Positions 20,700 through 30,459 of a stretch of 64,000 nucleotides of DNA are shown piece by piece (position 1 is the first letter of the stretch; every line of letters begins with the position of its first letter). The notes beneath the pieces are model-generated. The model worked only from the letters and a program-made list of their open reading frames with translations. It made no database searches and was not told where the DNA came from. The translations under genes were made by a program, and so were the position numbers. Source of the stretch: Peromyscus leucopus (lineage: Eukaryota > Chordata > Mammalia > Rodentia > Cricetidae); assembly GCF_004664715.2 (NCBI RefSeq), contig NC_051079.1, forward strand, positions 62,919,660 to 62,983,659, read 5' to 3'.

Positions 20700-21886
20700 G
20701 GCACCACCTACCTGTCTACCATTCCCATAACATACTCTGGGTATCAGAGGCAGCTCTGATTTCAAACCTCCACCAGAGGAGTCTAGAGCTTGGGTCTGGA
20801 AGTGTGGCATTCATCACCTGAGTGACAGCTGGGTCACGTGGCTTTGTGGGAAAGAGGTGAAAAGAGTGAGGACCCTGTGGGTGCCCCAGCTTTGCCCATC
20901 CCTTGAGAGAGGAAGGGCTGTGAGTGGAAAATGCTAGTGAGGAGAGATGGGAGGGGAAGGAGCCGGGGGAGGGGGCTCCTCGGCTCCCCCTGATGAATCC
21001 TCCAGGCATGTTTTGACACACCTCCCGCTGGAGGGTGCAATTATTTGCAGGGAGGGCCTCTACCTGATCATTAATGGATTGTTCCTGTGCTGCACGAGGC
21101 GGTTGCTTAGAGACTGGGTGAAGGGGCACATTTTCCGACCCTGCGTGAGAGTCTACAGGAAGCTGATGGTGGCCCACCTGCCCCCAAGACCCCTCAGAGC
21201 CAGCATCCACCAATAGCAGACTCCTGGGAGCCAAGCAAGGTCTTCCCGCCTAGTACAAGGAGAGAGAGCTCAGGCGTCTGCCTCCAGTTATCCCTCGCGG
21301 TAGCTGGGTCCTGTGCCTGGGTCCTGACTCAGTGTCCGTACCGTGGTAAGCTGCATGCCGCAGCAGCAGAAAACGGGCGGTTCCGGTGGCCTTCTGGGGC
21401 CCTCCCTGGTGCAGGGTTGGGCGTGGCTACCTGATGCCAGGCAGCAAGAGAGGCTACTGCACCAAGAAGTCTCTAAACTCCAGGGTCTAAGGGTCGACAG
21501 AGAGAGAACACAGCACCCCTGGGTTAGACAAAGCAACTCTCACCTACCACACCCTCACCAAAGGAATTTGGTTCTAGGAAAGCCACGGCCGCCATACCAC
21601 TTCCCCACTACAGTTACCGCCGTTCAGGGCCTTGTAGGAGTGCTCCGTTGCCACGGGCAGAAACTCAGGTTGGTTGTTTCTTGTTTAGTGAGCACCTTCG
21701 AGTCCAATGAAGCAATTTTCACAATTGAAAGAAAGAAAGAAGAGAAGGAAAATAAAAGGCAAGCTGCCAAACACAAACCCCTGTGGCTGGGCACACTTGG
21801 TTAACGGTTAACACCTCTAAACGCAGTTCTCATCTACAAAAAAAAAATGGAGATGTTGTCGTTATGGAGAAAGGATTTGGGGAGAG
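20700..21886. other. Unique DNA
   Basis: No gene recognised. The patch at 21000-21200 (cctgatcattaatggattgt) looks like non-repetitive single-copy DNA and is open on the plus strand, but has no identifiable domain. Confidence 0.45.
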
Positions 21887-22093
21887 AGGCTGGAGAGACT
21901 CAGCAGTTAAGAGGTTCCAGAGGACCCGGGTTCAAGTCCCAGCACCCACATGGCAGCTCACAACCAATTGTTAACTCCAGTTCCAGGAAATTCAATGTCC
22001 TCTTCTGACTTCTACAGGCACCAGGCATCCCCGTGGTCCAGACATACACGGCAGACAAACACTCACAGCCATAAAATAAAAATATAAATCTTT
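21887..22093 (+). mobile_element. B3 SINE
   Basis: 'aggctggagagactcagcag', 'ccagaggacccgggttcaag', 'aactccagttccaggaaatt', tail 'ataaaataaaaatataaatc'. Part of the head is deleted. Confidence 0.85.
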
Positions 22094-22094
22094 A

Positions 22095-22255
22095 GCCATT
22101 TGTGGTGGTGGCTCACGCTTTTAATCTCAGTAGTAGGGAGGTAGAGGCAGTTGGAGCTCTCTCTGTGAGTTTGATGCCAGCCTGGTCTATGTAGCAAGTT
22201 CCAGGACAGCCAGGACTATCTAATTTAAGATTCTTTGTCTAAAAAAAGAAAAGAA
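22095..22255 (+). mobile_element. B1 SINE, diverged
   Basis: 'catttgtggtggtggctcac', 'cttttaatctcagtagtagg', 'gatgccagcctggtctatgt'. It follows the B3 tail directly. Confidence 0.8.
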
Positions 22256-22286
22256 TATAGAGATACTTTATAAGAATTGGAGTCAA

Positions 22287-22454
22287 GACAGGCAGTGGTG
22301 GCACATGCCTTTAATCCTAGCACTCGGGAGGCAGAGCCAGGCGGATCTCTGTGAGTTCGAGGCCAGCCTAGTCTATACAGAGCGAGATCCAAGACAGGCA
22401 CCAAAACTACACAGAGAAACCCTGTCTCAAAAAAAAAAAAAAAAAAAAAAAAAA
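22287..22454 (+). mobile_element. Young B1 SINE with TSD
   Basis: Intact B1 with a 28-base or longer A tail. TSD aagaattggagtcaa (22272-22286) and aagaattgtagtcaa (22455-22469), one difference. Confidence 0.95.
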
Positions 22455-22504
22455 AAGAATTGTAGTCAATGTTGAATCACTGAGATAGAGCTCTAGGACT
22501 CATG

Positions 22505-23015
22505 GCTCTTCATTCATTCATTCATTCATTCATTCATTCATTGGGAGAATATTGTGCCTCCCGTGAGCCTAGCTTTTCCGAAGATTCTCAGCAAGCAGAA
22601 GAGAGCCCAAGGTCAGAGCCCTATCAGTGGTGCATTCTAGCAAAGCCGCCAGTCCGCTGCGGCAATGTCAGAAAAAGGCCACTCACGCAAAACATCAGGT
22701 ACTAACGTTACCATGACAAATAAAGGTGCAGGTGGAACGAGGGTGGGAAGGGAGGGCCTTGCTGAGAAGTGGCATCTGATCCGAGACTTGCAGGAAGTGA
22801 CTCGAAGGAAGTGAGTGTGAACCTGCAGACCTGAGCAGAGCAGAAGGTCGAGAAGGCCGGGGCCTGGGGGTGAAGAGGCGGCTGAGTCAGGACAAAGCAG
22901 ACAAATGGGAGGAGGCTGAGGCCAGACAGACAGAGGGCAAGTCAGGGATCCTCAAAGACAGGAGATGCCATACCTGGGTGGCCTTGGGCTGCAGAGAGAG
23001 TTGAGGAAGCCACTG
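22505..23015 (-). mobile_element. Possible L2-like tail with (CATT)n, then unique DNA
   Basis: Eight CATT units at 22508-22541 resemble the tail of a reversed L2. 22760-22850 (aagtggcatctgatccgaga) also hints at an old LINE. Assignment is tentative. Confidence 0.3.
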
Positions 23016-23017
23016 TG

Positions 23018-23865
23018 CTGGCTGGTTTGATGTCACCTTCATAAGAGCTGGAGTCACCTGAAGGAGAAACCCTTGTTCATCTCACTGGTCAAGAATAAGA
23101 GCACTACCACAGATTTTGAGCTATTTGAAGCAAGCTTTATTAAATACGGGCCATGTCCATTCCCAGGGCAATTGGGCCAAATTACGTTAATCTGGGGCTC
23201 ATAAAGGCAAAACCCACAAGGCTATGTACTTCCCTCCTTCATCCAATCAGGGGCAAGCATACATCCTGATGTTCTTCCTGGCTACGTACATCTGTCTACA
23301 TGTGATCAAGTACACATCCTGTGCAGTTGGAGCAACCAAGCTTGTTTACAGAAGCAAAAACACAGTTTGTTGTCTTACATGTACAGCCCCAGTATTCCGG
23401 GAAGTTCTCTGTCCTTGGGCAAGCAGGGCATACAGGTCAGAAGCATTTTTAGTCCATACATCTCTTAGACACAGTAATTTAAACTTAAAACATGACATTA
23501 GCCATTACACCCTCAACTGAGAAAATGCCTCCTAAGATCCAGCTGTAAGCAAGTATATAGGGCATTTTCTTAATCAGTGATGGATGGGGGAGGGCCCAGC
23601 CCATCGTGGGTGGTGTCATCCCTGGGCTAGTGGTCCTGGGTTCTATAAGAAAGCAGGCTGAGTAAGCCATGTGGAGCAAGCCAGTAAGCAGCACCCCTCC
23701 ATGGCCTCTGCATCAGCTCCTGCCTCCAGGTTCCTGCCCTGCTTGAGTTCCTGTCAACTGACTTGGATTCAGAATATGTAAACCAAATAATCCCTTTCCT
23801 CCCCAAGTTTCTTTTGTTATGGTGTTTCATCACAGCAGGAGTGACTCCAAATGAAACACCACCCT
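23018..23865 (+). mobile_element. MaLR (MT/ORR1-type) LTR, split by a solo LTR
   Basis: The left part, 23018-23073, has 'ctgtgctggctggtttgatg'. The right part, from 23510, has 'cctcaactgagaaaatgcct', 'ggagggcccagcccatcgtg', a TATA-like 'ggttctataagaaagcagg' and 'ggtgtttcatcacagcag'. This common rodent LTR is interrupted by an unrelated LTR. Confidence 0.75.
23074..23509 (-). mobile_element. Solo LTR of an endogenous retrovirus, nested
   Basis: A 436-bp segment bounded by TG and CA and flanked by the 4-bp repeat CCCT (23070-23073 and 23510-23513). On the minus strand it carries AATAAA near its 3' end (reverse of 'ctttatt' at 23132-23138). The 4-bp duplication suggests a class I element. It has no internal viral genes. 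Confidence 0.75.
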
Positions 23866-23929
23866 TTCCAGGCTCCCCTTCAGAATCACTGGGAAGACCA
23901 CCACGGGCGTCACTCAGGCTTAGAACAGA

Positions 23930-24250
23930 AGAGCTGAGGGAGGAGAGTCAGTCAGTAAAGTGTTTGCTATGCAATGAAGACCCACATTGGGACCCCTAGA
24001 ATCCAGGTAAAGCCAGCACTGTGTTAAGTACCTGTCAACTCAGCACTGGGGCTGAGGGGCGGTGGAGAGAAGCAGATCCCTGAAGCTTATCAGCTAGCAA
24101 GCCAACCCACCCTAACTCATGAGCTTCCGGTTTACTGATGGGGAGTGATTTAGGAAAAGACACTGTATGTCTCCCTGTAGCTCCCTTGCACGCACATGTG
24201 CACGAATACATACACATGTGGGAGCACACCTCTGCTAACAAAGGTATATA
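23930..24250 (+). mobile_element. Composite B2-head/B1-like SINE, diverged
   Basis: 'gtcagtcagtaaagtgtttg', 'gtacctgtcaactcagcact', 'cagctagcaagccaacccac', CA-rich tail. Same family as 19374 and 34458. Confidence 0.55.
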
Positions 24251-24524
24251 GCACACACACAACACAATATATACATTAACAGGATTTAAAAAAAAACAAA
24301 AAAACAAAGTACATCAGGCCACAGCAGAAAACAGACCCAGGAGCATGGGTGAGTAACTGAAATTGATGGGCAAGGTTACAGCAACCGGGAGATGGTAAGA
24401 AGTGTTTGGATTCTGGCTGTGGTTGCGGTTTTTATTTTTTTAATTAATTGAGACGGAGAAGGTGTGGGGGATGGGCAAGGATGCAAAGCGGAGGGAAGCC
24501 GGACGAGGACAACTTGAGACCTGC

Positions 24525-24752
24525 TTTATCACTCTCTCTGACCTATTCCTTTGAGGCGGGGTCTCTCGCTGGACCTGGAGCCAGGCTGGTCCTGCACGCT
24601 TCGGTGACCTCTTGGCTCGACTCTGCCAGCTCCAGGGTCGCAGGCACGTGCAGCCACACCTAGCTTTTTTTAACTGATTTCTTGAGATTTGAACTCAGAT
24701 TCCCATTCTTGCAGGGCTGCATTCTCACCCACGGAGCTATCTCCTCAGCCCG
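24525..24752 (-). mobile_element. Composite SINE
   Basis: Reverse-oriented: 'gaggcggggtctctcgctgg', 'gtcgcaggcacgtgcagcca', 'gatttgaactcagattccca', 'gctatctcctcagccc'. Confidence 0.55.
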
Positions 24753-25465
24753 GGATATCTGGAAGGCAGAGTCCAAGGGGCTTCCCGGTACAATGAGAAC
24801 GTGGTGTGACGGGGAAGAGAGGTCAAAGGTGACTGTAGGTTTTCAGCCTGCTCGTAGAAGGGCAGATTGCCATGAGCCCCGATGGGGAGACCTCCAGGGA
24901 CAGCACAGTAGGGAAGCTCGGGAGAGCAGACTTGCCAGGGTCAGAATAGACCAAACCGTGACCTGAAAACAAGGACAGATGGGCTCACGGGTGCCCTCAG
25001 CCAGCAGGGGAGGCTGGGGACGCAAGGAGTCGGGGGTCTGAGGGCCTGACCACTGGGCATTTGGCCCAAGAGGACAGGGAGAAGGGAGGAGGGGTGTGAG
25101 GCCAGGAGAGGGACAAGACTCAGATTGGGGGACAAGAGCAAGAGGAGGTGGGGGATGGGCTGGTCAGGGTGGCAGGAGCTGTGCTCTTGGAGGGGGCGGG
25201 GAAGCTGAAGGAAGGGAGGGCCAGCTGATGGCTGCTGAAGACCAAGGCTGGGAGGACTCGGTGCTCATCATTGGGCTGTGTGAAGCCAGCCATGGAGCAC
25301 CCATCCCAGTGCTCCTGGGGCAAGACAGAGGATCCCCCAGAGGCTGTGGGCCAGGAATGGTTACACAACGGCGAACAACAGGCTTCCCGGGCTCACACAA
25401 GATGGAGGGTGAGCGCCAACACCCAAGGTTGTTCTACACACACAGACATGCTGCAGCCCATGCAA
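24753..25465. other. Unique DNA
   Basis: G/A-rich, no gene recognised. The 205-codon plus frame at 25096-25713 runs through this unique DNA into a B1. Confidence 0.5.
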
Positions 25466-25469
25466 ACCT

Positions 25470-25512
25470 ATACAGAGACAGAGAGACAGAGAGAGACAGA
25501 GAGACAGAGACT
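25470..25512. repeat. (GAGACA)n tract
   Basis: Imperfect gagaca/gagagaca units just upstream of a B1. Confidence 0.85.
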
Positions 25513-25527
25513 TTTAAAAAGAAAGGA

Positions 25528-25690
25528 GAAAGCTGGGCATGGAAGCGCACAACTTTAATCCCAGCACTCAGGAGGCAGAGGCAGGCTGATGTCTGTGAGT
25601 TTGAGGCCAGCCTGGTCTACAGAGCAAGTTGGAGTACAACGAGGCCTACACAGAGAAACCCTGTCTTGAAAACCAAAACAAAACAAAAAG
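25528..25690 (+). mobile_element. B1 SINE
   Basis: Full length, with 'gaagcgcacaactttaatcc' and 'gagaaaccctgtcttg', tail of AAAAC units. Confidence 0.88.
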
Positions 25691-25954
25691 CTGGCTGTTT
25701 GTTCCTCTTCTGAGGTTGTCCCCAAGCTCACAGGGAACCATATGGGCCCCCACCATCCAGAAGAACAATTCCAGGAGACCTCCAATTCCTCAGCCTTCCT
25801 GAGACCAGCATGGCCAACTCTGTCTTGGTCCCACCCATGCTCTCCTGTCTTTCTCTGCATCGTCCCTCATAGGCCTCAGGCTCTGTGGACATATTAACTG
25901 AGCCAGCTTCAGTAGAAGAGGTTTGGAGATATGCCCTTCTCTCCTGAACAGAAA

Positions 25955-26050
25955 GATTAAGCTACCACGACCTTGGCAAGTGATAGCACCTCTCTGAGCC
26001 TTGGTTTCCTCATCTGCTTAGTGGGCACTCACTATACCCTTGTTCTACCT
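25955..26050 (+). mobile_element. MIR SINE
   Basis: 'accacgaccttggcaagtga', 'cctctctgagccttggtttc', 'ctcatctgcttagtgggc'. Confidence 0.7.
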
Positions 26051-26139
26051 GGTTTCAGAGGCTGGCAGGTCACAGCCCTGACCCTGGTGCTGGAGACAAC
26101 CCTGGGCCTCAGCTCCCCAGATACAATATTCCTTTCATC

Positions 26140-26195
26140 TGTTTTCTCCTTCCCCTTCTCCTTCTCTTTCTCCTTCTCCTCTTCTCCTTCTTCTT
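26140..26195. repeat. Pyrimidine (CTT/TTC) tract
   Basis: Lies at the tail side of the reverse B1; likely its degenerate A-rich tail. Confidence 0.8.
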
Positions 26196-26351
26196 CTTTT
26201 TGGTTTTTCGAGACAGGGTTTCTCCGTGTAGTTTTAGTGCCTGTCCTGGATCTCACTCTGTAGACCAGGCTGGCCTCAAACTCACAGAGATCTGCCTGCC
26301 TCTGCCTCCCAAGTGCTCGGACTAAAGATGTATGCCACTACTGCCCAGCTC
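26196..26351 (-). mobile_element. B1 SINE, flanked by an L1 insertion
   Basis: 'ggtttttcgagacagggttt', 'agaccaggctggcctcaaac', 'ccactactgcccagctc'. Its head-side sequence is repeated at 27395-27432, on the far side of the L1. Confidence 0.92.
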
Positions 26352-27394
26352 TTTTTTTTTTTAAGTTACGTTTTTATTCTTTGAGAATGTCATACAGTCT
26401 TCTTTGATTGTATTTACCCAACTCCTCTCAGGCCCTGCTCTACCCACCCAACTCCATGTATTCTCCCTTCCTCCCTCTTTTTAAACAAACAATCAGAAAC
26501 CAAAACCTGTGCAGTTCCCTTTGTGGTATCTGACTCTTCCTGGGCATGTGGCCTGCCCTGGAGGGTGGTTTATGTACTAGGTGCCATGCCACTAAACAAA
26601 ACTGACTTTCCCTCTCCTAGGAGCTATCAGATGCCTCTAGCTCCTTACCTGGGGTGGAACTTCACGCTTACCTTTCTCCCTCCATGCCAAGATTTGGTCT
26701 GGTTTGACCTTGTGCAGATCTTGTGTATGCTTTCACAGTCCCTGTGAATTCATATATATGTTTTCCCTGTTGCGTTTGGAAAACAGTTTCCTTGAAGTCC
26801 TTTGTCTTTTCTGGCTGTTAGAATTTTTCCCTGCTCTTCTGTGTAGATCCCTGAGCCTTGAGGGGAGAGGGGAGATATCGATATCCCATTTAGGACTGAG
26901 AATTCCGAAGCTTCTCATTCTCTACATGTTGACTCATTGTGGATTACTCTGTTAATTGCCATATACTATTAGTAGAAGCTTCTTTGATGAGGATTGAGTG
27001 ATGCATTGATCTATTGGATAGTGATATGTCATTAGGAGTCATTTTATTGCTGTGTCCATATAGTAGAGTAATAGAAGTAGATTTTTTCCCCCTGTGGCCC
27101 ATGACCTGTCTAGCTTCAGGTTCTTGGCTTCATTGAGAGTGTCAAGTATGGGTTCCATCTTGTGAAATGGGCCTTAAATCCAATTTTTATTTATTTATTT
27201 ATTTGCTTTTTTTTTTTTTTTTTTTTTTAAATTTTCCGGAGCTGAGGACCAAAACCAGTGTCTTGCGCTTGCTAGGCAAGCGCTCTACCCCTGAGCTAAA
27301 TCCCCAACCCCGGCCTTTTTTTTTTTTTTTCTTTATATGCCGAATGCCATTTATTGAAGGAGGGAGGAGGTCTTAAATACAGGCTTATAGAGGG
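26352..27394 (-). mobile_element. L1 (Lx-type) 3' UTR, 5'-truncated
   Basis: Reverse-oriented. Conserved blocks: 'tttttattctttgagaatgt', 'ctttctccctccatgccaag', 'gtagaagcttctttgatgag', 'gtgatatgtcattaggagtc', 'catgacctgtctagcttcag', 'atgggttccatcttgtgaaa'. A 33-38 bp direct repeat flanks it. An ID element sits inside. Bases 27317-27394 are not clearly L1. Confidence 0.8.
27205..27311 (-). mobile_element. ID SINE nested in L1
   Basis: Reverse ID: poly(T), 'tccggagctgaggaccaaaa', 'gcttgctaggcaagcgctct', 'gagctaaatccccaacccc'. Confidence 0.92.
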
Positions 27395-27442
27395 TGCCAC
27401 TACTGCCCAGCTCTTTTTTTTTTTTTTTTAAGAATTTACTAT

Positions 27443-27590
27443 AGCTGGATGGCAGTGGCACACGCCTTTAAACCCAGCACTCGGGAGGCAGAGCCAGGTG
27501 GATCTCTGTGAGTTCGAGGCCAGCCTGGTCTACAGAGTGAGATCCAGGACAGGCACCAAAACGACACCGAGAAACCCTGTCTCCAAAAAT
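27443..27590 (+). mobile_element. B1 SINE
   Basis: Near-intact (ggatggcagtggcacacgcc..accgagaaaccctgtctcc), 'atccaggacaggcaccaaaa' variant. Confidence 0.92.
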
Positions 27591-27758
27591 CCTATTAGGA
27601 TTGGGAGGCAGAGGCTAGAAGGTCAGGAATTTAAGGCCAAGGGCCATTGAGATGAGTCAGTAGGGTATAGGAGCTTAAGTGCGGGCCTATCAGACTGAGT
27701 CTAATAACCAGGTCCTACAAGATAGCAGGAGAGAACTCATTCCCAAGAGTTATCTTCT

Positions 27759-27871
27759 CGGCAGGGTGCTTATGCCTTTAATTCTAGCACTTAGGGAGGC
27801 AGAGGCAGGCAGATCTCTGAGTGAGTTCCAGGACAGCCAGGGCCACACAGAGTGAAGTCCGTCTTGAAAAA
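27759..27871 (+). mobile_element. B1 SINE, first insertion at this site
   Basis: 'ggcagggtgcttatgccttt', 'cacttagggaggcagaggca', 'gacagccagggccacacaga'. Flanked by aagagttatcttct (27745-27758) and aagagttgcctt (27872-27883). Confidence 0.85.
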
Positions 27872-27883
27872 AAGAGTTGCCTT

Positions 27884-27965
27884 GGTTGGGGATTTAGCTC
27901 AGTGGTAGAGCGCTTGCCTAGCAAGCACAAGGCCCTGGGTTCGGTCCTCAGCTCAAAAAAAAAAA
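27884..27965 (+). mobile_element. ID SINE, second insertion at this site
   Basis: 'ggttggggatttagctcagt', 'gagcgcttgcctagcaagca', 'ccctgggttcggtcctcagc', A tail. Flanked by aagagttgcctt and aagagttgtcttct (27966-27979). Confidence 0.95.
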
Positions 27966-28008
27966 AAGAGTTGTCTTCTGACCTCCACAGCGGTGTCCCC
28001 CTCAATTA

Positions 28009-28010
<2 letters not shown>

Positions 28011-28056
<46 letters not shown>
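28011..28056. repeat. (CA)n microsatellite
   Basis: About 23 units in the tail of the host SINE. Confidence 0.95.
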
Positions 28057-28058
<2 letters not shown>

Positions 28059-28144
28059 CTCACCCCTACCTACACATGCCAGAATGCTAATGAATCAAAA
28101 TGTAAAATTCAAGTTAAAATTTTTTTTTCAATCATATAATGTGA

Positions 28145-28222
28145 TCAGCATATAGCTCAGTGGTGGCGTGCTTGACTCATGTACAAGAGACTCGGGGTTC
28201 AATCCTCAGTGACACCAAAGAG
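28145..28222 (+). mobile_element. ID-like SINE, old
   Basis: 'cagcatatagctcagtggtg', 'gcgtgcttgactcatgtaca', 'cggggttcaatcctcagt'. Confidence 0.6.
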
Positions 28223-28224
28223 AA

Positions 28225-28945
28225 AGAGGGGAAGAAAAGTGACCACGTGGGGTTGCCCCGTAGCTGGGCCGCCCAGTGCTTGCTAGCCTCCTGGAGGTCC
28301 TGGGTTAGCCCGGCACCTCCCTGCCACGGAACAGAAACCCTGTATGATGGTGCCCGCGTGAGACGATAGCTCCAGAAGCCAACACCATGGAAACTGGAGG
28401 CAGAATACAGTGACCCCTGCTACTGAACTGTAAGCCTGAGAGTTACAAGGTTTAATCGTGCATTGTGTGTTTCCCACCACAATTTTAAATGCATTTTTTA
28501 GGAAACCTGACTTGAAAATGAATTAGAGCCCAGAGTTTCAACGGCAGGCCTCTCAGCGTGTAAGCGTCTGCTCCATTTTCACAGCGGCGGCACACACTGA
28601 CTTCACTGTATCTCCCAAGCCCAACCCCCAGCCCCCACCTCTACCTCCTGTCTCCCAGGTCCTGCCTGTCCAGGCTCCACCCTCTCCCCTGTACCCCAGA
28701 GTCTATAAGCACCCATACAGGGCCCCCCCAACCCCCCGCGTGACCTGACACCTGGCCAAGGGTGTTAGAATGCAAGGAATGTGGCTCCTGGCAGGACAAG
28801 CTTCTAGGAGAGAGGAGAGATCAGAACCCAGAACCGGAAGTGCTGGGTCCCCAGGCAGCTGCACACAGAGGCGACACTGGCCAGAACTCTTGGGTCTGGG
28901 CCCTGGCTGCACACCACACTATCACATGGGACATCAGAATCCTTT
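28225..28945. other. Unique DNA
   Basis: Mostly unrecognised. 28248-28325 has a faint ID/B4 pattern (cagtgcttgctagcctcctg, gtcctgggttagcccggc). Confidence 0.4.
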
Positions 28946-29012
28946 CTTTTTTCTTTTCTTTTTTTTCCTTCTTTCTTTTGTGTGTATGTGGGGGTGGGGG
29001 TGGGGGTGGGAG
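28946..29012. repeat. T-rich tract followed by a G-quadruplex-type run
   Basis: Interrupted poly(T)/(CTTT), then (GGGGGT)n at 28990-29010. Four G-runs of three or more, separated by single T, fit the classic quadruplex pattern. Confidence 0.85.
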
Positions 29013-29026
29013 GTAGGGGCCTGTGG

Positions 29027-29147
29027 TGTGAGACAAGGTCTCACCATGTAGCCTTGACTGGCTTGGAACTCACTGTGTAGCCCAGGCTGGCCTCAAGATC
29101 ACAGAGATCCACTTGCTTCAACCTCCTAAGTATTGGTATTAAAGGAG
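29027..29147 (-). mobile_element. B1 SINE, old
   Basis: 'agacaaggtctcaccatgta', 'tagcccaggctggcctcaag', 'tcctaagtattggtattaaa'. Confidence 0.75.
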
Positions 29148-30030
29148 AGCATCGTCACAGCGATCCATCAGCTTTATTTCTAAAGCGCCCTGGATGGGGA
29201 CAGCACAGAGGCAGAGTTGAGAACAGCTGCCTCTGAGAGCGGGACATTTGTGTGTCCCGACAGGCTCACAGTCAGTGGGAACTCTGGCCTAGGGCATGGA
29301 TGCCCCGCCTCCCCACCCACCCCGTTCACCATGACTTAGGAGCCCATCTCTTGGCTGCACTTGACCTTGGTCAAGAACTAGCAGGCACTGAAGGACCCGC
29401 CTGGAATTCCAAGACTATCACACACACAGTCCCCACCACCTCCACCCCACCCCCACCCCCCACCCCTGCCTGGAAGCCAGGCTTGTTACATCATGTGTCA
29501 GAGCCCTGAGTCACTTCGGATGTCTCTGGTGCTAGCCACAGAAAAGCAAGCAAGCAAGCAAGCACCCCACGGGAGAGAAGCCATGAGCCCAGCAGGTCTC
29601 CCACGGACCTACTCTGTAGCTCCACGTACAGGACCAAGCTATTTTAGGGGGATAAGATCAAATGGGGGGGACCAGTTGCCCCAGCTACTTTTGACTCCGT
29701 GCTTGGGGCTATTTTTGTTGAGGGCACAGGCTGGTGACACCCCCACGTCACCAAGCACTCTGGGTCTGAAATTAAATGTGTCTGCCGAGAAGAACGAGTG
29801 TGAATTCCTATAGGATAGATGGTTGCCTGGCAACACAGTGTCAAGGCCAAAACATAAGCCAGGGCAGGATGGGTGCAGGAAACACTCAGGTTTGCCATGC
29901 CAAGTCCGGCCTGTGACAGTCTCAAGAGGCTCTGATACTCCAGAAACTGGTATTTGCCCTGGGCAGCTGTGGTCCCAGCTGAGCCACACAAGGGCCTAGG
30001 TTCCATCTCTAGTACACACACGCACGTGCG
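29148..30030. other. Unique DNA with faint ID trace
   Basis: No gene recognised. Five AAGC units at 29546-29565. 29955-30020 weakly resembles an ID head (gtggtcccagctgagccaca). Confidence 0.45.
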
Positions 30031-30098
30031 CTCCCTCCCTCCCTCCCTCCCTCCCTCCCTCCCTCCCTCTCTCTCTCTCTCTTTCTCTCTTTCTCTCT
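30031..30098. repeat. (CCCT)n/(CT)n tract
   Basis: Ten CCCT-type units followed by CT/CTTT units. Confidence 0.95.
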
Positions 30099-30157
30099 CA
30101 TGTCCTACCAGACCCAAAACCCTACATTTTCTTTTTTCTTTTCTCTCTCTCTCTCTC

Positions 30158-30308
30158 TTTTGGTTTTTCGAGACAGGGTTTCTCTGTGTAGCTTTGGTGC
30201 CTGTCCTGGATCTTGTTCTGTAGACCAGGCTGGCTTCGAACTCACAGAGATCCACCTCCCTCTGCCTCCCAAGCGCTGGGATCAAGGGCATCTGCCACCA
30301 CTGCCTGG
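30158..30308 (-). mobile_element. B1 SINE
   Basis: 'ggtttttcgagacagggttt', 'ttctgtagaccaggctggct', 'ccaccactgcctggg'. The preceding CT tract is its degenerate tail. Confidence 0.93.
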
Positions 30309-30317
30309 GAATGATTT

Positions 30318-30453
30318 CTTTTTTAAAGATAGGTTCTCATTATGTAACCCTGGCCGGCCTGGAGATTGCTATGTAAACCATATTGGCCTTGCACTCACAG
30401 AGATCGGCCTGCCTCAGCCTCCAGAATGCTAGGTGGCTTGGGCCACCATGCCC
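30318..30453 (-). mobile_element. B1 SINE, old
   Basis: 'aagataggttctcattatgt', 'cactcacagagatcggcctg', 'cagcctccagaatgctaggt'. Confidence 0.75.
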
Positions 30454-30459
30454 CAGAGC

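Larger units (their letters stand above)
27630..28060 (+). mobile_element. B2-superfamily SINE split by a B1 and an ID
   Basis: Head at 27635-27744 ('gagatgagtcagtagggtat..gagagaactcattccc'); remainder from 27966 ('ttgtcttctgacctccacag') into a CA tail. Two younger SINEs occupy 27759-27965. Confidence 0.75.

Noticed and set aside
20947..21216. 89-codon plus frame in repeat-free DNA
   Set aside because: Plausible composition but no domain, splice signal or known homology; could be conserved non-coding DNA instead.
25096..25713. 205-codon plus frame
   Set aside because: Gly-rich unique DNA running into (GAGACA)n and a B1; no domain.
29644..30291. 215-codon minus frame, longest in the window
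   Set aside because: Begins in a reversed B1 and crosses the CT/CCCT tract (Arg/Glu/Gly repeats).
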